From assembly GCA_016927095.1 (NCBI GenBank), contig JAFGNI010000709.1, positions 1 through 20,148 on the forward strand: a DNA stretch of 20,148 nt. Reading direction: 5' to 3'. Positions 1-5,845 of this stretch are shown in pieces; positions within the stretch are counted from its first letter, which is position 1; every line of letters starts with the position of its first letter. A model generated the notes under the pieces. That model saw only the letters and a program-made list of their open reading frames with translations, was not told the origin of the DNA and made no database searches. The position numbers and the translations under genes are program-made. The stretch is from Anaerolineae bacterium. Its GTDB lineage: Bacteria > Chloroflexota > Anaerolineae > B4-G1 > SLSP01.

Positions 1-77
1 ATATAGGTAGAGTTCAGAGAGCAATCACCGCCCCCACCGGGGCAGGAGGCCGAGCTGGCAGCAAAGGAGAACGCGAG

Positions 78-476
78 ATGACTGAGACGCGCACTGACGT
101 ATACGACCGCATCCGCGAGCGCATCGCCGAGGCCCGGGCCCGGCGCGACGCCCGCCCGGTGGCGACAATCACGGAGGAGCTGGGCCGCCTGTTCGTCACC
201 GTCAACGGACGGCGCGAACCGCTGCCCGACGAGGCCCACGCGATGCGCCGCATTGACGAGCTGGTCGCGGACGGCTGGCGCATCCACGACCCCGACTACC
301 TGCTCCACATCTGGAGCGCGTTCGACGACGCCACGAGTGCCGCTGAAGCGGACCGCGACGCGGCGGGCTACCCGGACTATCCGGCGGGTGGCACGCCCGC
401 CGGCGACGCGCTGATGACCGAGGAGGCGTTCCTGCGCTTCTTCGGCGCAGACCACGACGAGGGAGGTGAGTGGTGA
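78..476 (+). CDS. hypothetical phage protein, 132 aa
   Basis: I do not recognise the family. The ATG at 78 follows an AAGGAGA ribosome-binding site at 64-70. The frame stays open upstream to position 3, so the start rests on this site. The N-terminal half is charged and helix-prone (Arg/Glu/Ala-rich, residues 5-30), with a short beta-like stretch around residues 38-45. The C-terminal third is acidic and rich in Asp and Gly. No membrane segment, cysteine cluster or catalytic motif is visible. Its TGA overlaps the GTG start of the Rad52-like gene (GTGA, 473-476), so the two are probably translationally coupled and this protein may work beside the recombinase. That link is inferred from position only. 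Confidence 0.75.
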   Translation: MTETRTDVYDRIRERIAEARARRDARPVATITEELGRLFVTVNGRREPLPDEAHAMRRIDELVADGWRIHDPDYLLHIWSAFDDATSAAEADRDAAGYPDYPAGGTPAGDALMTEEAFLRFFGADHDEGGEW

Positions 477-1210
477 ACATCACAGAGGCGATGCAAGCGT
501 TCAAGCCGCCGTTCCCCGTGGGCGTGATGGAGTGGAAGGTGCAGGCGACGAACAAGGACAAGACCAAGGGACTCGCCGCGCCCTACGCTGACACCCGCGC
601 CTACGAGGACCGGCTCAACGAGGTCGTGCCCGCCGACTGGACGGACACGGCAGCGTTTATGCAGGCGGGCGACCGGCTCATCTGCACCGTCCACCTGACC
701 GTCCTGGGCGTGACCCGCGCCGGTGATGGCGAGTCGCCGCTGAGCGACCCCAACGCCGCCACCGTTGCCTATGCTCAGGCATTCAAGCGGGCGTGTAGCC
801 GGTTCGGGCTAGGGCGCTATCTCTACGACCTGGAGACGGGCTGGATGCCCACCGAGTCGCACGGGCGTTCCACGGTGTTCACCGGCGCGGCGCTCAATCA
901 GCTACGGGCGCAATACCAGCGGTACACAGCCGCCAGCAACGGGCAGCCCGTCGAACCGGAGCGCAAGCGCCAGGAGCACGCTACGAAACAGGATAACGGC
1001 AATGGCTTGCCACACTGGATCGACGACGACACCACGCGCGAGCGGTTCTGGGCCTGGACGGGTGAGATGGGCCTGAGCCACGACGATGTGCATTGGGCGC
1101 TGGGCGGCGTCGAGTCCGTCAAGGACTTCGCCGGCGATAAGGCCGCCGCTGTCGCCGCTATCAACCAGTGGGTACAGGAGCGCAGTGAGCGCCCCTTCAC
1201 CGAAGACTAG
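473..1210 (+). CDS. Rad52/Rad22-family single-strand annealing protein
   Basis: Likely a phage recombinase that anneals complementary single strands during recombination or double-strand-break repair. Family signals, numbered from the alternative GTG at 470: a YADTRAYEDRLNEV block at about 39-52, a beta-rich centre at 68-82 (LICTVHLTVLGV), and a helical block at 99-121 containing AYAQAFKRACSRFGLGRYLYDL. These resemble the conserved core of Rad52/Rad22-type phage annealing proteins. The polar linker (150-180) and a small C-terminal helical domain (185-246) may mediate oligomer or SSB contacts, which is inference. GTG 473 is preferred because GGAGG at 462-466 is well spaced and the GTG overlaps the upstream TGA. 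GTG 470 and ATG 491 are alternatives. No partner exonuclease or SSB is visible in the window. Confidence 0.85.
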   Translation: MNITEAMQAFKPPFPVGVMEWKVQATNKDKTKGLAAPYADTRAYEDRLNEVVPADWTDTAAFMQAGDRLICTVHLTVLGVTRAGDGESPLSDPNAATVAYAQAFKRACSRFGLGRYLYDLETGWMPTESHGRSTVFTGAALNQLRAQYQRYTAASNGQPVEPERKRQEHATKQDNGNGLPHWIDDDTTRERFWAWTGEMGLSHDDVHWALGGVESVKDFAGDKAAAVAAINQWVQERSERPFTED

Positions 1211-1507
1211 CAGCATGCCGGTGGCGCGATGTTGGCGCTGGGGCGTCGCAGCCCACACCGGCACTCCGGCATCCGCAGCAGCGTGTCTGAGCAGCGCGCC
1301 CTGCTTCTTCGATTCGCGGGCAACGCCGGGCCCGCAATGGTCAGAGATCACTCACTTATCAGCCTGGAGGAGGTGGCGAGCGCCGCGCAAGGCGCCGAGG
1401 TTGCTAACACACCCAACCAGGCCGCGCACGTAACGCGCCGAGTCCCCGCCCAAACGCCGGATGGTGCGCTCCGGCTGGCGGGGGCGACTAGCGAGAGGAG
1501 ATGAGAC
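1211..1507 (+). other. 297-base stretch without a convincing gene
   Basis: No recognisable gene lies between the Rad52-like gene and the small zinc protein. A 72-codon frame starting at ATG 1218 and ending at 1433 has many G/C third positions, but it lacks a ribosome-binding site and any family I know. Other frames here look like shadows. The right end holds a strong GC-rich hairpin at 1444-1483, just ahead of the ribosome-binding site of the 1508 gene. The stretch may be a regulatory leader or the remains of a lost small gene. The sequence does not decide between these. Confidence 0.5.
1444..1483 (+). repeat. GC-rich inverted repeat (stem-loop)
   Basis: Outer arms CCCCGCC (1444-1450) and GGCGGGG (1477-1483) pair perfectly over 7 bp. 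Inner arms GCCGG (1456-1460) and CCGGC (1471-1475) pair over 5 bp around a 10-nt loop. The two stems are separated by CAAAC on the left side and a single T on the right. No T-run follows, so it is not a classical intrinsic terminator. It ends 10 bases before the GAGAGGAG ribosome-binding region of the gene at 1508. It could be an RNA leader structure, a processing site or a protein-binding site. Confidence 0.6.
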
Positions 1508-1711
1508 GTGAAAGACGAGACACATACAGTCGCTGAAAAGGCTGAAGCGCAGCGCGAATACTGCAAGCGCATGGGCTACCCGCGTTTCGCGCCGGCCAAT
1601 GGCGTATGTTGGAGCTGTCACAGACAAATCTACGACGCGATAAGCTACGAGAAAGCGAGCACGAGGTTGATCACAGGATGCCCGTTGTGTTCGCGGACGT
1701 ACTGCGATTAG
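1508..1711 (+). CDS. small zinc-ribbon-like protein, 67 aa
   Basis: This resembles a small phage and mobile-element protein of unknown function that is widespread in my recollection, with a conserved aromatic/cysteine-rich C-terminus. Two CxxC knuckles are visible, C34-W-S-C37 and C58-P-L-C61, plus C66 at the end, which together suggest one bound zinc ion. The N-terminus is a polar helix (residues 1-20). The start is GTG 1508, about 8 bases after GAGAGGAG (1493-1500). An ATG at 1501 is out of frame and stops after 11 codons. It leads a run of small co-oriented genes and is followed by the repeated initiation cassette. A nucleic-acid-binding role is inferred from the zinc knuckles alone. Confidence 0.8.
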   Translation: MKDETHTVAEKAEAQREYCKRMGYPRFAPANGVCWSCHRQIYDAISYEKASTRLITGCPLCSRTYCD

Positions 1712-1732
1712 CGAGAGGAGAGAGCGATGACG
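1711..1732 (+). repeat. repeated translation-initiation cassette, copy 1
   Basis: A 22-base direct repeat, identical to 1935-1956, carries GAGAGGAGAG and the ATG of the 1727 gene with its first bases. In both copies the ATG is 16 bases from the repeat start. A shorter related sequence (TAGCGAGAGGAGA) lies at 1489-1501 before the GTG of the 1508 gene. The repeat looks like a duplicated ribosome-binding/start module, perhaps left by gene duplication or recombination between small genes. Confidence 0.7.
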
Positions 1733-1930
1733 ACGCGAGATGAGTTGAGACGGTGCCCGTTCTGCGGGGCAAAGCCCCGTGTGGAAACATATCGGTCAGG
1801 AAAGACCCTTGTTGCCTGTCCCGGACGGGCACCTGACTATGATTGCCCAATCTGGTTTCTGTGGATGGAGCCGGATGCGTGGAATGGGCAGGTCGCTGAC
1901 CCTCGCCCCACGGTGATGGAGGAGAGATGA
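1727..1930 (+). CDS. Lar-like zinc-ribbon protein (restriction alleviation family)
   Basis: A 67-aa protein with the pattern of Lar-type phage restriction-alleviation proteins: C10-P-F-C13-G-A-K-P near the N-terminus, then C31 and C40, then a late Trp-Asn pair (W52-N53). In known cases Lar modulates host type I restriction. Many phage relatives share only the zinc ribbon, so this role is tentative. ATG 1727 sits in a strong ribosome-binding cassette (1711-1726). The TGA (1928-1930) overlaps ATG 1927, an alternative start for the next gene. If it does alleviate restriction, it would complement the possible DNA-modification genes at 4536-5491, which is inference. Confidence 0.7.
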   Translation: MTTRDELRRCPFCGAKPRVETYRSGKTLVACPGRAPDYDCPIWFLWMEPDAWNGQVADPRPTVMEER

Positions 1931-1934
1931 CGAC

Positions 1935-1956
1935 GCGAGAGGAGAGAGCGATGACG
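1935..1956 (+). repeat. repeated translation-initiation cassette, copy 2
   Basis: Identical to the 22 bases at 1711-1732, with the ribosome-binding purine stretch followed by ATG 1951. Matching the first copy places the true start of the next gene at 1951 rather than at ATG 1927, because the codons between them encode the ribosome-binding site. Confidence 0.7.
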
Positions 1957-2145
1957 TGGCGTGACGAAAAGCTGGCGGAGTTTGCCGACAACAAGCTCCG
2001 TGTGGAGCAAGTGGACACCGACGACCCGGAGGCGGTCAAAGCGTGCCTGATGCGCTGCGTCGCCGGTCGGGGATTGTGGAACGCGTGGAGACAACGGGAG
2101 GCGGGCGATGATGACACGACAGGAGTTTATTGCGAAGCTGTATGA
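1951..2145 (+). CDS. hypothetical protein, 64 aa
   Basis: Unrecognised small acidic/charged protein. ATG 1951 is chosen because the purine-rich cassette (1935-1950) lies directly before it. An upstream in-frame ATG at 1927 overlaps the previous stop and would add eight residues (MTTREERA) that merely translate the ribosome-binding site. The body is helix-prone, with one Cys-x-x-x-Cys (CLMRC). It overlaps the next gene by 38 nt. That is long for this block, so either its 3' end or the next start could be misjudged. No function can be proposed. Confidence 0.55.
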   Translation: MTWRDEKLAEFADNKLRVEQVDTDDPEAVKACLMRCVAGRGLWNAWRQREAGDDDTTGVYCEAV

Positions 2146-2431
2146 CTACGGATGCTACCGGGTTAGGCGGCACAACCGCGAAGACCCCCTGTACTACGAC
2201 GCCATCCGAATGGTGAATAAGCTCGAGGCCGAGATCCTTGCCGTCTATGACGACCAGGCCAACCGCATCGAGGCCCTAGAGACCGCTCTGGCGCGGCTGG
2301 TGGAGGCGGTGACGGTATGCCGCGATGGTGCTGGCGACACGCCAATCCTGAGAGAGGCACGCACAAATGATGTGGACGCCGCATTCAAGGCGGCGCGGGA
2401 GGTGATGGGCGATGGCGCTGAAGCCCGGTGA
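2108..2431 (+). CDS. hypothetical coiled-coil protein, 107 aa
   Basis: Unrecognised. Residues about 38-70 form a regular heptad-like helix (KLEAEI...RIEALETALARLVEAV), a probable coiled coil. The N-terminus has an aromatic, basic stretch (LYDYGCYRVRRHNRED). The start is ATG 2108, or 2111 immediately after it, behind GGGAGGCGG (2097-2105). It overlaps the previous gene by 38 nt and the following gene by 20 nt, typical of compressed phage accessory blocks. No catalytic motif or membrane segment is seen. A structural or adaptor role is possible but unproven. Confidence 0.65.
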   Translation: MMTRQEFIAKLYDYGCYRVRRHNREDPLYYDAIRMVNKLEAEILAVYDDQANRIEALETALARLVEAVTVCRDGAGDTPILREARTNDVDAAFKAAREVMGDGAEAR

Positions 2432-2672
2432 GGAGGTCGTGATCGACAAGGACGGTCTGCGCTACACCCAGCGCCCCGAAGCCATCACCACGCCCGACGA
2501 GGTGCGGGCGCTGCGGGAGCGGGTGGCGATGCTGGAGGTGGCGGCGCGCCAGGCATGGGGAATGCTCAATCTTGCTATCAACGGTGCAATGCGCATCCTG
2601 ACGCATCACGAGGTCAAGATGCTGGAGGCTGCCCGCGATGCTTTGTTGATTGCCCTGGAGCGCGATGCCTGA
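2412..2672 (+). CDS. hypothetical helical protein, 86 aa
   Basis: Unrecognised. ATG 2412 follows a strong GGGAGGTGA ribosome-binding site (2398-2406) inside the end of the upstream gene. The N-terminal 25 residues look beta-like (EEVVIDKDGLRYTQ). The rest is helical, with a likely coiled coil at 28-47 (EVRALRERVAMLEVAARQAW) and a second helix at 65-84. It overlaps its neighbours on both sides, the downstream one by 8 nt. With the 2108 product it forms a pair of small coiled-coil proteins that could interact, which is inferred only from adjacency and similar build. Confidence 0.65.
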   Translation: MALKPGEEVVIDKDGLRYTQRPEAITTPDEVRALRERVAMLEVAARQAWGMLNLAINGAMRILTHHEVKMLEAARDALLIALERDA

Positions 2673-3027
2673 CTGGGCGCGGCTGGTCGGGCTGCTCTAC
2701 GAGAAGCTGGGGACGTGGCAGGCCGTCGCGGATGAATGCGCGAACGGGCACGCCTACGCGCCGTCCTACTACTGGCGGATCGCGCATGGCGAGATCGAGC
2801 GACCGGGCAGACAGGCGCGTTTGGGGATCATTGCTGCCGTCAAATCTCTTCTAGAAGGCGATGTAACCGAGTTAAATGCGCCGACAGAGAGAGCAGCACG
2901 ATACGGCTTTTCCGTCAATCGTCTACTCGGTCAGAGAATCACTGGCTGGCGAAATCGTCACCAGCTAACAGTCAATCAGTGGGCTGAGCATGCCCAAGAT
3001 TTGATGGAGAAACACTATGGGAATTGA
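2665..3027 (+). CDS. small putative helix-turn-helix DNA-binding protein, 120 aa
   Basis: Residues about 6-36 (LVGLLYEKLGTWQAVADECA, then PSYYWRIAHGEI) have the spacing of a phage-type helix-turn-helix: helix, turn at GTW, then a second helix followed by a YYWRIxxGxI recognition-like segment. A regulator or DNA-binding role is inferred. ATG 2665 overlaps the previous stop; a TTG at 2650 would add five residues. Base composition changes inside the gene. Up to about 2840 it is GC-rich like its neighbours. Beyond that it is visibly AT-richer, continuing into the HNH gene. The C-terminal half may therefore be acquired or exchanged sequence. It ends 3 bases before the HNH gene. Confidence 0.65.
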   Translation: MPDWARLVGLLYEKLGTWQAVADECANGHAYAPSYYWRIAHGEIERPGRQARLGIIAAVKSLLEGDVTELNAPTERAARYGFSVNRLLGQRITGWRNRHQLTVNQWAEHAQDLMEKHYGN

Positions 3028-3030
3028 GCT

Positions 3031-3585
3031 ATGAGTCGCCAGCGGGGGGACTACAAATACCGCTGGGAGAGGCTGATCGAGATATATGGGACCACATGCT
3101 TCTGGTGTGGAGAGGAGGTTGCAACGACGATAGACCATATCATTCCCGTCTCTTGGAATGAGGACAACTCTATCGAGAATCTAGTGCCATCATGTGCGCT
3201 TTGCAATCTCCTGGCATCCGACAAGGTATTTGAATATATAGCTGAGAAGCGCGCCTACATTCTTCATCGCCGCAAGCAGTACACCAACCGGCGCGCCATC
3301 TGTACGGAGTGCCTGTTGCCTTATGCCTACCGCGTGAACTCGCCATCCTTGTTTTTGTGCGCGGAATGCTATGACCGCGAGTACGGCACGGGATATGCAA
3401 AGAAACGCGCCTGGCATCAATGGCTCAGAGAGCTTCGGGCCGCAGGGATCGTCCCAGAGGCACATCGCGCTGCTCGTGAGAAGTGCGGTCCATATCTAAA
3501 GCGATATGGAAAGATCTATCTGAATGTTATTGCGGACGGCTATGAAGACTATTGGGAAAGACAGATCGAGTGGGCCATCAGATAG
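3031..3585 (+). CDS. HNH endonuclease with additional zinc knuckle
   Basis: Likely metal-dependent DNA nuclease of the HNH superfamily. The core is clear: C23-x2-C26, D35-H36 (IDHIIPVS), N50 in SIENLVPSC, and C55-x2-C58-N59, giving both the beta-beta-alpha metal site and the structural zinc. A second pair, C91-x2-C94 and C110-x2-C113, adds another zinc ribbon. The C-terminal 70 residues are helical and basic or aromatic, and may bind DNA. ATG 3031 lies 3 bases after the previous stop and has only a weak purine stretch upstream. The gene is AT-richer than its surroundings, which suits a horizontally acquired or homing-type nuclease. A packaging-associated HNH is less likely because no terminase is nearby here. 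Confidence 0.87.
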   Translation: MSRQRGDYKYRWERLIEIYGTTCFWCGEEVATTIDHIIPVSWNEDNSIENLVPSCALCNLLASDKVFEYIAEKRAYILHRRKQYTNRRAICTECLLPYAYRVNSPSLFLCAECYDREYGTGYAKKRAWHQWLRELRAAGIVPEAHRAAREKCGPYLKRYGKIYLNVIADGYEDYWERQIEWAIR

Positions 3586-3601
3586 ACGCCCTGGAGGAAC
3601 G

Positions 3602-4522
3602 ATGACCACAGAGGAGCTGGAGATCCACCCATCGCGCCAGCGCGGATCGTCGCAGACCATCATCGAGCATGGTGGCGGCGACGAGCGCAAGCTGGCAGCA
3701 GGCTACGGGCGGGCGCTGTTTGGCCTCGCCCTGGTCGGCGTGGCGTGGTGGCTGCTCGTGGTCCCGCTGCTCGTGGGGCGGGGCGCTGCCGTCGCGCTGG
3801 TGGCCGGCGGCCTGTGGTGGGCGCTGACCCGGCTGCACGTCGAGCGCCTGACCCGCGCCATCTACACCGGACTCGTGGCGCTCAGCGTGGGCGTCGCGGT
3901 ATTCGTGTGGGGCGCGCTAGATCGCGCCTGGTGGCCTGTGTGGTGGTCGTGGGGCAACGGGCGGATGCCGCTCTGGCTGGGTAGCTGGCGGATCAACCTG
4001 CCCGCCTGGGCGGTCTGGTTCCGCGCATTCGCCATCATCGGGCCGTCGCTGGCCTGGTGGCTGTCCTGGCGTTTCGTGATCTGGCGCTACCGCGTCGAGA
4101 TCGTCGCGCCCACGGCCTCGAGCGTGCCGGTGCAGCAGGCGCGGGCGTCGAGCGTCCGGACACCACGCGGCGCGCCGGTGCGCTTCCGCGACCCCGACGA
4201 GCAGCCGCCGCCGGTGATCGTGCAGCGACCCGTCAAGCCGGTGCCGTATCAGAGCAGTGGGACGCTCATCCACGACGTGCTTGTGACCGAGAGCGGCGGC
4301 GAGATCGGACGCGACCAGTTGCTCGACATGATCGCGGTGCAGCCGCAGGTGGGCTTCTCGTGGCGCACATGGCGCACGCGAGGCTGGACGCGCTCGGAGT
4401 GGGATGCAGCGATGGAGCTGCTCACCGAGATGGGGATGGTGACGACGCCCACGCCGGGCCAGACCACGGAGCTGCAAGTGCCGGTGGACATCGCGGAGGC
4501 AGCGGTGGAGAGGCTGATATGA
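3602..4522 (+). CDS. putative four-helix membrane protein with cytoplasmic C-terminal domain
   Basis: A 306-aa protein that I cannot assign to a family. Hydrophobic, Trp-rich segments at about 37-58, 61-76, 87-106 and 139-161 suggest four membrane helices with a polar 36-residue N-terminus. A proline-rich linker (185-215) leads to a compact C-terminal region (225-285, including GEIGRDQLLDMI and WTRSEWDAAMELLTEMGMV) that resembles a winged-helix fold. A membrane-tethered DNA- or protein-binding factor is possible. ATG 3602 follows GGAGGA (3593-3598). The reading frame is open further upstream, but that overlaps the HNH gene and has no better site. Superinfection exclusion or replication anchoring are guesses. 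Confidence 0.75.
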   Translation: MTTEELEIHPSRQRGSSQTIIEHGGGDERKLAAGYGRALFGLALVGVAWWLLVVPLLVGRGAAVALVAGGLWWALTRLHVERLTRAIYTGLVALSVGVAVFVWGALDRAWWPVWWSWGNGRMPLWLGSWRINLPAWAVWFRAFAIIGPSLAWWLSWRFVIWRYRVEIVAPTASSVPVQQARASSVRTPRGAPVRFRDPDEQPPPVIVQRPVKPVPYQSSGTLIHDVLVTESGGEIGRDQLLDMIAVQPQVGFSWRTWRTRGWTRSEWDAAMELLTEMGMVTTPTPGQTTELQVPVDIAEAAVERLI

Positions 4523-4535
4523 TCAGGAGGATGGG

Positions 4536-4856
4536 ATGATCTTCGAGATTCTGAACAATGCGGCGGATCGGGGCGAGCTTTTGCTGGTAGATGGTGGGCT
4601 ATGCCATTGGCATCTGCGGCGCGATGGGCAGCTTACCATTCGCGAGATCCTGGTGCTCCCGGAATACCGGGACGAGGGTATTGGCGCGGCGATGATTGAC
4701 CAGCTCAAAATGACAGCTGGCGCATCATCGCTCTTTGCGCGGTGCCCCGCTGGGCTACCCGCCAATGGCTGGTATAGTGCCATAGGATTTGAGTGCGAGG
4801 GCACGGAGACGACGCGATCAGGACGGGAGCTGAACCTCTGGCGCCTCCAACTCTGA
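4536..4856 (+). CDS. GNAT-family N-acetyltransferase
   Basis: A 106-aa compact GNAT. The beta4 strand plus motif A is visible as LTIREILVLPEYRDEGIGAAM (residues 33-53), with the acetyl-CoA pyrophosphate loop R45-x-x-G48-x-G50. Motif B follows around residues 77-88 (NGWYSAIGFECEG). The C-terminal strand ends NLWRLQL. It is shorter than usual (about 140-180 aa), with a reduced N-terminus. ATG 4536 follows AGGAGG (4525-4530); ATG 4531 is out of frame and stops after two codons. It overlaps the next gene by 64 nt. The substrate is unknown. The neighbour suggests a modified nucleobase or tRNA, but a protein or small-molecule acceptor is equally compatible with the sequence. Confidence 0.85.
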   Translation: MIFEILNNAADRGELLLVDGGLCHWHLRRDGQLTIREILVLPEYRDEGIGAAMIDQLKMTAGASSLFARCPAGLPANGWYSAIGFECEGTETTRSGRELNLWRLQL

Positions 4857-5491
4857 TCTATTGCGCTGACGGTAACAGACGCCTCGCTCAGATCGCTATT
4901 GAGGCAGGGTTCCGCTACGGCGCGCGGTTGCCCGGCACGATCTATTATCCGATCTGGTTTGCCGACCAGGATTGGCGGAAGCCAAACCGGGCAGGCTACA
5001 TGACGGCATTGGCGGAGCATCGCCCGGTGCAGGCGACGGTGCTGGATTTAGAGCGGGAGGAACAACTCAGCGAGGTGCTAGGATGGGCGGAGGAGGCGGC
5101 GCAATATGTTGAGCGAGTCGTCATTATCCCCAAGGCTTTTGGTATCATCGACCGGATACCAGCGCATATAGCTAGTGCTGAGGTTGTGCTGGGATATAGC
5201 GTACCAACGCGCTACGCCGGAACAGAGGTGCCCGTATGGGAGTTTGGGCGGCGCCCAGTGCACTTGCTCGGCGGGCGCCCGTCGGCTCAATTGCGCCTGT
5301 CGCATTATCTGAACGTGGTTAGCGCCGATGGCAACTATGCTAATCTCAAGGCGACACAGTTTTGTCAGTGGTGGGACGGCAATCGCTGGCGCCAGCTTTT
5401 AGATGATAATGGTAACGTGTGGGGACGGGACGCCATATATGAAGCATTCAGGCGGAGCTGTGAAAGCATCATCGCGGCCTGGCAATCATGA
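4793..5491 (+). CDS. phage TGT/DpdA-like protein (putative base-exchange enzyme)
   Basis: This resembles a phage family I recall as DUF6610/'queuine tRNA-ribosyltransferase-like', thought to have a transglycosylase-type TIM barrel. Relatives (DpdA) swap guanine for 7-deazaguanine bases in DNA. Visible blocks: YCADGNRRL (23-31), TVLDLE with D85, VVIIPKAFG (109-117), LGYSVP (133-138), VHLLGGRPSAQ (156-166) and VVSADGN (175-181). These alternating strand-plus-polar-loop blocks fit a barrel whose Asp residues could be catalytic. I cannot see the classical TGT zinc cysteines. GTG 4793 is the only conventional start before Met70. The homologous part begins near residue 21, so an atypical start near 4853 is possible. 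Family recall is from memory and the enzymatic role is inference. Confidence 0.72.
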   Translation: MRGHGDDAIRTGAEPLAPPTLIYCADGNRRLAQIAIEAGFRYGARLPGTIYYPIWFADQDWRKPNRAGYMTALAEHRPVQATVLDLEREEQLSEVLGWAEEAAQYVERVVIIPKAFGIIDRIPAHIASAEVVLGYSVPTRYAGTEVPVWEFGRRPVHLLGGRPSAQLRLSHYLNVVSADGNYANLKATQFCQWWDGNRWRQLLDDNGNVWGRDAIYEAFRRSCESIIAAWQS

Positions 5492-5545
5492 CCGCTCCCC
5501 CACCCCACCGCCCGCCTGTGCGGCGTGAGAGCCGGGGCTGTGGAG

Positions 5546-5574
5546 TCTACAGCACACACAAAGTGGGATAGAAT
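5546..5574 (+). promoter_or_regulatory. candidate sigma70-type promoter
   Basis: TCTACA (5546-5551, 4/6 match to TTGACA) and TAGAAT (5569-5574, 5/6 match to TATAAT) are separated by exactly 17 bases. It lies in the 132-base gap after the DpdA-like gene and about 50 bases before ATG 5624. The gap is the only one in this half, other than 1211-1507, that could hold a promoter. It would drive the three small genes up to 6384. No operator repeat is obvious. Confidence 0.4.
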
Positions 5575-5623
5575 AGTCGGCAATTGCGGATAAGTGAAGA
5601 GGAAACGTATCAAGGAGGCGACG

Positions 5624-5845
5624 ATGACATTCGACGCATTCGAGACACCGCTCAAGGAGTGGGCGCAGCGCATCCGCCACATCGCGGAGCGGCTGGACGG
5701 GGCGATGGTAATTGACGGCGAGTGGCCTGACTACCGCGTGCCGATTGACGAGCTAGACCGCGCCGTCGCGGACCTACACGACCTGGCGGAGGAGATGGAC
5801 CCCGGCAGCGGCGCGGACCTGGAGGCGTACTGTGACGACGCTTGA
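5624..5845 (+). CDS. hypothetical acidic protein, 73 aa
   Basis: Unrecognised. ATG 5624 follows a strong AAGGAGG (5611-5617). The frame extends back to GTG 5594, but that start has no comparable site. The protein is acidic and mostly helical (residues 8-25 and 43-58), with a short beta-like central part (GAMVIDGEWPDYRVP). It overlaps the next gene by 14 nt, so the two are probably coupled. It is the first gene after the candidate promoter. Function unknown. Confidence 0.7.
   Translation: MTFDAFETPLKEWAQRIRHIAERLDGAMVIDGEWPDYRVPIDELDRAVADLHDLAEEMDPGSGADLEAYCDDA

Noticed and set aside
902..1351. 149-codon minus-strand frame across the end of the Rad52-like gene
   Set aside because: It overlaps a confident gene in antisense and has no start context or recognisable protein features.
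1218..1433. 72-codon frame in the gap after the Rad52-like gene
   Set aside because: Third-position GC is suggestive, but there is no ribosome-binding site or family, and the frame runs back inside the previous gene. Not called as a gene.
1444..1483. Hairpin as an intrinsic terminator
   Set aside because: No T-rich run follows on either strand in a usable position.
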